NCBI GenBank assembly: GCA_958450365.1
Contig: CAUEEP010000939.1
Coordinates: 2,449,680 to 2,513,679 of the forward strand
Source of the DNA: Mesorhabditis belari
Taxonomy: Eukaryota; Nematoda; Chromadorea; Rhabditida; Rhabditidae
Direction: 5' to 3'
DNA: 64,000 nt
Shown: positions 51,301-60,300 of the stretch, one piece after another
Layout: each line of letters opens with the position of its first letter
How positions within the stretch are numbered: the stretch's first letter is position 1
Position numbers and translations under genes: made by a program
The notes under the pieces: generated by a model
What the model was told of the DNA's origin: nothing
Seen by the model: only the letters and a program-made list of their open reading frames with translations
Database searches by the model: none

Positions 51301-54300
51301 TTTTAGTATTTAGTATTTCATTTTTTTCAAAGCGCCCGTACTTTCAAAAAAATGCGTCTTTGGTATCAAAAAATAGCTGAAATTCAGGGCTATTTTTTGA
51401 CACCTAAGCGCCCATTGTAGCACAAACCAGTGTCGAGAAACACTCGTTCAAAGCTAGACTACGCAACGCTTCGCACCGTCATTATGGGACTGGGGGTACT
51501 ATTACTGTATTTACGGTATATTTAATATTAATAATATGGAAATATCAAGAAAAATCCATATATTGATCGATTTTTGAACAAGCAACCGCCCGTGATGCAC
51601 AAGAAAGCCCGATTGTTCGCCAAGGCCAAAGCCAAGTTCGCCAAGGCCCATATGAACCAGGATTGGTCTAAGTTTAGAAAGCAACTTATGTTCTATTAAT
51701 TTTTCTCGTTTAGGTATCACCTAAACGTATCACCTTAGCCCAGGTTTTGCCCAGGTTTAGCCAAGGTTTAGGTATCACCTTAGCCCAGGTTTAGCCAAGG
51801 TTTAGCCCAGGATTCAGTCTAGCCTGGCCTGGTTTGATCAACTCTGTTCCGGCCTAGCCAGCAGCTGATTTAGCCTAACTCCGACTCCATTTGGCAAGCC
51901 GTCAAGGAAAATCCACACATCGATCGATAATTGTTGAACAAGCAACCGGCTGTGACGCTTTTGCACAAGAAAGCCTGGTTGCAGTTTGCCAAGGCTCAGT
52001 ATTGGATCAGGATATGGATCAGGATCAGGATATGAACCAGGATTGGTTTAAGGTTAGAAAGCAACTTATTTTCTATTAATTTTTCTCGTTTAGATGATCT
52101 TTTCCAATGAGAACAAATGGAATTTCGATGATACCGCGAAATGGAATCCCGCGAAGAAATGGAATTTCGATGATGGCGTTGACTAGTATTGGAGGGATCT
52201 TCCACGTGATCCGATCGTGTTTGGAACTCGAAACTATGGCGGTGGTTCTGTGATGGCTGGCCTTTTGTGCTGATGGAACGGTGGCTCTGAAGATGGCTCT
52301 GAAGCTGGCTTCAAAGCCTGGACAACGGATAAAGCGAGACCCGAGACTGACGTTTTGACTATATAGATATCTTGGACAATTGCTTGCTGCCGTTTTTGCT
52401 TCTAAATCCAAGCGTTCCCGATGTGTTTCAACACGACAACGCGTCAATTCATCGAGCCGGAGATACCCGAGACTGACTGAACAACAACAACATAGCAATA
52501 ATGACATGTCAAGAGCAACATGTCAAGAGCAACATGTCAAGAGCAACATGGCAACTTTAGACTGGCCTGCTTGATCTCCTGACCTCAATTTGATAGAGAA
52601 TTCATGGGGAATACAAGAGCTGTCTACAAGAATCATCAAGAAAGTTCAAGGATTTAAATTAATTTCTCCAATTTTGCCTTTTTGAAATGCAGGCTTTAAA
52701 ATAAAGAAATGGGGAAGAATTTGGAACCAAGGGGAATTGAACTCTCGACCTTTTGCTTACCAGATGCTCTACCACTGAGCTATCAGCTCTACCACTGAGC
52801 TATCAGCTCTACCACTGAGCTATTTGCCTAAGACATAAAAAAGACAAGGAAGAGAAAGAAAGGAAGAAAGAGAAGGAAAGCGCAACAAATTGATGCAGGA
52901 CTTGCAAGTACAGTTCAGAAGTCAGGCCTTAACATAGTTTTGGTCTGACTCTTTTGAACTTTTGCTCTGAAATTAGTATTTAAAGTTAATATAGACAATG
53001 TGTAGCAGCAAATTTACATTTGAAACCTTTCAACGAGCTTTAGTTTCTAGTTTTCAGGCTTACTGGCTCACTGGCACAGGCTCACCAGTACTACTAGTAC
53101 TGCATTTTAACAGCTCAGTACTTTTACATGTATCCTTTTGTTGAAGTGACCTTTCCCAAATCGTATCTATCACTTTTTAGTTGATCTCTTTTGAGGTAAA
53201 GATTTAAAAGAAAAGAATTGCCAAAGCACCCATTTGTCAGTGAAAGGGAAAGAAGGGGAAGAAGGGGAAGAGGGGAAGAAGGGGAAGAGGGGGAAGAAGG
53301 GAGAGAAGGGCAAGAAGGGCCAGAAGATGGGTCTATTGGACTTTAAGAAGGTCCGTTGGATAGAAAAGGGACAAAGCGACAAGGAAAGAGTTGCCACTAT
53401 GGATTCTTTTCGATAAAAGAAGTAAGTAGAAGAAAAATGAGTGGGATTATCAGAGAGAAGGGGAAAGAAGTGCTTTGAATCTTTGGGAAACAAATAAACT
53501 AACATTGGGGTGCAGATTTGGATACAGAATATTATCAATATTATGGAAACGATGAAACTCGCTTCAAGCTGGTTTTCCTAGATGTTTTGAGGCGCCTAGT
53601 CGTGGTGGCGCAGTGAGGAGCGCGCTTGTCTACGACCCACAGGATCGGGATTCAACCCCCGTGCTTTGATTTCTTTAATTCTTTATCTTAAATGCTACAA
53701 CTCTATTATTTAAAGACTTTTCTTTGTTTTCTTTATTTCTTTAATTCTTTATTGCTTTATTTCTTTATTTCTTTCCTTTAAAACCCACGAATTCTCATCT
53801 CCCATTGTGAGTGCTTGTGGCGGTATGACATTACATGGAATTCCTGCATAACATGCTTGTCGAACCTAAAGATAATGCTGATATGCTGATATGCTGACAA
53901 TATTGATATGCTAACAATACTGATATGCTAACAATACTGATATGCTACGTCTATTATTGAATTTTGTCCGATTCAGAACCGGACGTCCGTTTTTGAATCT
54001 ATCGGATCAATTCAGACGTACAATTTACGTACAGCACAGTCAAAGTTACCTGTGGCTTCTTCAACTTGTCACAATCGGTGCCACCGACACAATTCACCTA
54101 GAATTTTTCATCTCGAGAACATCGTTGAAGCTTGTGGAAATGTCTCTAATTGGTGGAAATGCCAACAATAAACCGGCAACTCTTTTAGCTCCATTCAGCT
54201 CCATTAGAAAAAACGTATTTGTAAGTTTTGACGAAATCTTATTATTTTCAACTTCTGATTGTTTACCGTTCTTGAACGTGTCCCTGTTCCACAAGAGACT

Positions 54301-57300
54301 GAACAAGATGTCCATGCACCTGGATCCCATGTACCACATGATTTTGAGACACACGATTCTGATGAGGGCTGGAAATGATGGGTTTAGACAAGTCGAAGAT
54401 GTCTTTAGCTATAAAATCGTTTCGTTCCTTATCGTACTTCCGTTTAACAAAACCAATAAATGTCTTTCTGTCTGTCTACCGTATCCTACTGTCTGTCTTT
54501 CTGTCCTGTCCTACGGTAGTCGCGGCGACATTTCGGCTAGCCATTTAATCAAACCAACAAATGCCTGTCTTTCTGGATGTCTACCGTATCCAACTGTCTG
54601 TCTTTCTGTCTTGTCCTACTGTAGTCGCGGCAAAATTCCGGCTAGCCATTTAACCAAACCAACAAATGCTTGTCTTTCTGGCTGTCTACCGTATCCTACT
54701 GTCTGTCTTTCTGTCTGTCTTTCTGTCTGTCTTTCTGTCTGTCTTTCTGTCTGTCTTTCTGTCTGTCTTTCTGTCTGTCTTTCTGTCTGTCTTTCTGTCT
54801 GTCTTTCTGTCTGTCTTTCTGTCTGTCTTTCTGTCTGTCTTTCTGTCTTGTCCTACTGTAGTCGCGGCGACATTTCGGGGTAGGCTACTTTCCGCCATTT
54901 TATTTGCGCAACAGGGTCATTTGCGCAAGTACGTTTGCGCAACAAGGGTCATTTGCGCAACTTTTTTTTGCACAAAAAGGGTCATTTGCGCAACTTTAAC
55001 ACTGTATTAAGCACTCGAATTTTTAATCATTATTTTCATTTTTGAGCTTTTTTTTTATTGTTTTTTATTTTCTTCTATTTTTATGAAATCTTCCAATTTT
55101 TTGCATAATCTTCCAATATTTATCTAAATTAGTCCTTTCTAAGAGCTAATAACCATTAGTAAAATATTTTATCGCTTTAACAAAAAAGTGCAACCGATAA
55201 CAATGAAAGTTAGGACAACAATAGCAATGAAATTTAGGACAACAATAAAAATCAAATTTTTTTAATATAAGTCAAAAGCTGAGAAAGATGTTGCACAAAA
55301 TCGCAACCGGGCAAGCGACCATTAGAAATAGCAGTAAAACGTTGCTTTTGTCGAGCCAATACAGTTTTCTTCCGTGTGTAGTTTTGTCCAACAGTGAGAT
55401 TGATAGCCGATGAAAGCTTGAAACGGTTGATTATTTGCGTCATTTCTTCGTAAAGTCTGACCGCAGTATACGATGGATGCGGATTCTTGGGAAAATGCGG
55501 AAAATTAGTTAACAATGGTTTTTAAGAATAAACAAAACCGTACTAGAATTTTAAACAACAAAAAAAACGCCAAAAACTCCCTTAAAAAAACGTCTCTTAA
55601 AAACGTCAAAAAAGTTGCGCAAATGACCCTGTTGCGCAAAAAAAGTTGCGCAAATGACCCTGTTGCGCAAATAAAAAGTTGCGCAAACGTACTTGCGCAA
55701 ATGACCCTGTTGCGCAAATAAAATGGCGGAAAGTAGCCTACCCCGACATTTCGGCTAGACTATCAACAAATACCAACAAATGCACCGAATTAATATTTTT
55801 TTTATATTTTTCTACGAAAGTATGAAAAGAAACGAAAAGGCTTATTCACCAGCTTATTATTATTATAATAGCGATACAGGATGACCGTAAATTATAGCGA
55901 TTCACTTTTGAGCGTCTAGCTCAGCGAAAACTCAATGAATCCGTATGAAATTTTTGGAGCTCCCGTAGCTTGGAGCTTTTTGAGTATATCTCCTGTATCC
56001 AAGCCTATTTTCTAACTAATTAGCGTCTCTAGAAGATTTATATGACTTTACAAAGTTGTAGCGGTAAACCTGGCGAAAAAAATAACCTAATAACTTTCTT
56101 TTCCCCACTCACCGGTTTCTTTTCAGCCAAACAATATTTATCGAGTACATTGATTGAATGATTCTCTTGTTGTTGTACACAATAAACAGTCCTTTGTCTC
56201 AAACCACTTCCGCACGTCGGAACACATTCCGACCAATCCGACGCAAGCCATCTGAATGAATTTTGTTGGAAAAGGTAGGGGAAAGTCAGGCGCGTACTCT
56301 ATGCTCTCATAAACGCTTGCTTTCTGGTCTACTGATTGTTCTTGATGTGCGAAGAGGTTTGCGTTTGTGAGAGCACAAAGTACACCTCAATTTATTCTGC
56401 CTTTAATCACTGTGAAAGACTTGATTGGGTTTTCGAGTAAACGCAAGGCATCTGGCGCACGGAAAACTATCATTTGGTGCATATTTTCGGTAAAAACCCT
56501 TGTAAAATCAAGAATTTAGTGCACTAGATCCCAAGCGTTTAGGTCAAAAATCATCTTTGATTAATTTTTAATGCCTTTTTATGCAATTTCAATTCACACC
56601 ATGCTTTTTCTTTCAGTTTTTTTTTTGTATCAAATTGGATTTCGGATTGGAAAATCTCTTCAAAATCTCCATGCAAAACAAAAAATTTTTTTTGCGAAAG
56701 CGCAAATGAAAAGTGTTGTGAAAAGCGGAGCATTTTTTTTTCCTTTTCTTCAAAAAAATCGCACAGCAAACGGTTTTAGCCTTTTTTTGACTTTAGAAAA
56801 GCTCAATTTTACCGGTTTTTCCCCACTTACCGACATCTAAATTGAAATGATAAAGAGATTTAGAAATTCTTAAACAAAAACCTTGATGGACAGACGAGCA
56901 GTGGACACTCTTTTCGCTGGATTTTTGGTTTTTCTCGATCTGCGCACATTCGCTCGGGAACAACCCGACCGGATTGGGTATTCACACAAACGAAAACCGT
57001 GATTTGGTATTGCTAAAGGGATTTCGGGTTGTTTGATTGATTTAGAATCTGATGTTGTTGTTTGTTGTTGTTGTTGTTGTTGTTTAAATTGAGCTTCTAT
57101 TAATGCTTAGGCTTCTATTAATGATTGAGCATCTAATCAAACTGGGGTTAGCTATAGTTGATTACCTAGATCCAGAAATATTCCAGTTAAACTCAGGACT
57201 TAGGCCAAGCTAGGCCAAGCTAGGTTAAGCTAGGCCAAGCTAGGCCAAGCTAGGCTAAGCTAGGTCAAGCTAGGCCAAGCTAGGTCAAGCTAGGCCAAGC

Positions 57301-60300
57301 TAGGCCAAGCTAGGTCAAGCTAGGCCAAGCTAGGCCAAGCTAGACCAAGCTATGCCAAGAGCCAGCCAGATAGCCCGTCAGGCCAAGCCGAGATCCAGGC
57401 CCAGACCTAGAGCTGGCTTCTGGCAAATCAGGCACTTTTATCCCCAGCCCTTAAGTTAATTGGCCTAGCTTGGGCCAAGAGCCCAAGCTAGGCCTAGCCT
57501 TGGCTTAGCCCAGCTCAGGCCCTAAAATTCTAGACCTGGCTTATGCAATACACATAAAACCCACCGCATCGAAAGTTCCTCCATCCAATTGTGCAAGTCT
57601 TGCCGCCTCCTCGCAATCTCTATAATAGAATATGATCATAAATAAAGTAAAAATAAGCTAAACTTGCTTATAATTGTTAGTGGAGAAAAGAAAAGGGTTG
57701 AATCTACAATCAACATCTATTTACGAGTCATTTTTTTGCTAGTCTCTGTCTGTCTTTTTTGTCTGTCTTACTGTAGTCGCGGCGACATTTCAGCTACGGC
57801 GGCATTTTTCTTCATTTGTGACTTTTTTATTTTGATTTTATCTCTATTTTATTTTATTTTTATTTACAGTGGTCCACAAATGTATTGTCCCATTGCCATC
57901 CAAAAGTTTCTTTCGTATGAAAATCTTGCAAAATAACGATATTCCCAAAAAGTGTAGGGTATTTTGCTTACCCATAATACTCTACTTTTCAGGATTATAA
58001 GATTTATCCGTATACATTGCAGAAAAACTTAAGTATAAAACAAAAACAATAAGTTACTTAACAAATAGCTCCACAAAAGTAATGTCCCATTGATGTTTTC
58101 CTTGATTACTCTTTTTATTTCCGCGTTCTATGAACATTAAATGTATTTTATTTTATTATTTAGATGGCTGGCAAGAAAAACCTTGACACTCCGAATCGCC
58201 AAGGCCCGGGAAAATGGGATGCGGGGAAAGGATGTGGCCAACCTCTTTAATTGCTCGAGAAGGACAGTGTGCCGCATTCTTTCTCAATCAAAAGTCGACC
58301 GAAACCTTCATCGAGGCCTCAAGAGTGGCCGACGACCAATCACAACCACAAAGAAGATCGAGCCGTGATCCAAATGGTGAAAAACGATCCTAACAAAACA
58401 CCAACCGATGGAAGCCAAATGATGAGGGATCAATTTAACAGGGTTGTATCGCCGGAAACGATCAGATGACGATTAAATCAAGCTGGATTATATGCAAGAA
58501 GGGTTGCCCGTAAATCTCTGATAAAATCTAAGCACCGGAAGCAGCGCCTTGACTTTGCACGGACCTACCGAAGTTGGACGACACGTCTTTAGGCGAAAGT
58601 GCTATTTACCGATGAGACAAAAATCAATTTATTTCACGCGGATGGAAACCATCTTATTCGGCGACCGACTGGAAAGCGATACGCACTCAAGTACATTCGG
58701 CCTACCGTGAAATTCAACGGTGGAAACATAATGTGTTGGGGTAAGAACCTTTTTAGTATTTTGTCACCTGACTGTTTTTCTTTAGGAGCGATGTCACGAA
58801 CTTCAGTAGGTCCATTAGTTCACGTCAACTCAACGATGGATGCTGTGGCCTACAAGAACATTATGGAGACTCAAATGCTTCCTTTTGCAACTCAAACCAT
58901 GCCTCCTGGATGGATGCTCTACCAGGACAACGACCCGAAACACAAGTCGAGACTGATGATGGGACGGCTGGTGACACTTCAAAATGGTACCAGAGCTCGT
59001 CTGCCCGGATGGTTTGCGGCAAATCGTGTTAAATTGATCAATCCACCTCCCTACTCACCGGATCTCAATCCAATTGAACATTTGTGGTCATTTGTGAAGT
59101 CGCGCCTCAAGGGGAAAGAAATTCGATTCGAAGGCCGCCTTATGGGTTCACATTCAACGTCTTTGGGCCACCATCCGCCCAAGTCTTTTGAAAAATCTCG
59201 TGGATTCCATGCCGGATCGACTCAATGAAGCGATAAAAGCAAACGGAGGACCAGGCAAATATCAATTTTTGAAAAATTGTTAATTCTTTGCAAATGGGAC
59301 ATTACTTTTGTGGAGCTATTTGTTAAGTAACTTATTGTTTTTGTTTTATACTTAAATTTTTCTGCAATGTATACGGATAAATCTTATAATCCTGAAAAGT
59401 AGAGTATTATGGGTAAGCAAAATACCCTACATTTTTTGGGAATATCGTTATTTTGCAAGATTTTCATACGAAAGAAACTTTTGGATGGCAATGGGACAAT
59501 ACATTTGTGGACCACTGTATGTCTATTATTTTTATTGCTTTTATTTCTATTTTTATTATATTTTTTAATTTCTTCATTTTTAACCCTTTTTATTCATTTT
59601 CCACTGGATTATTGCTTGTATCGATAAAATTTCGTTTTTTAAATATATTTAAGACACACAAGCTATTAACCACGTGCAATTTTAAATGCAAGTACAAATC
59701 GCTAGGAAACCCCCTTAGTTTCTAAGTCTTTTTGACAAATTTTGCTTACTTTGCACACGGCGTGTATTCTCCCGAATCTTTCCAATCAAAATGTGCCGCT
59801 TCACACGTATCACCCTGTCCACCACAAACACCACAAGCATCTAAACGGAGAGTCGAACCAACGACATCGTCACAGCCGACTGCCTGAATCGAGAAAAAGT
59901 TGAGATTTAAAAGGATTCTGTCAGTTTTAGACGGATTTTTGCAATATGGCCCCATAGCCGACTGGATAAGAGCCCTATATCTTAGTCGGGAGGTCAAGGG
60001 TTCAATTCAATCGGCTAGATTATTAGTTCTTTTTTCCCATGTACAGGGGTTGGGCAAAATTATCCGGACAACTTTTTGGAAAAGTGGTTTTCGCAGGCTT
60101 AATTTAGTTTTGTAACGGTCCAGAAGATGAGGTGTTTCCATTCAACTCCTCAAACCATCTTCCAGTTAGTTTTGGACTTCAGCTACAAAAAGTGGTGGAG
60201 CTACGAGCTTTAGCTGTAGTGGAGCTACGAGCTTCAGCTGTGGTGGAGCTACGAAAAGTTCCGGATTTTCCACTCGGTTCCCAAATGGAAATGATGGAAA

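Larger units (their letters stand above)
46093..53788 (-). other. 7.7-kb intron of the ADAMTS-like gene
   Basis: The flanking exons join in phase across it (ENS | LDWTERK). It holds two tRNA-like copies, six minisatellites, a family B MITE, the Tc3-like remnant and the triplicated A-box sequence. A weak exon-like stretch at about 49815-49885 was not needed for the reading frame. Confidence 0.65.

Noticed and set aside
53942..54883. 313-codon plus-strand ORF, the longest in the window
   Set aside because: Its left half is antisense to two TSP1 exons of the ADAMTS-like gene (54368-54267, 54097-54050) and its right half is a GTCT satellite.
59946..60014. Genuine tRNA gene suggested by TAGCCGA / TCGGCTA complementarity
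   Set aside because: If those are the acceptor strands, the D and T arms cannot form at normal spacing; kept only as tRNA-like.
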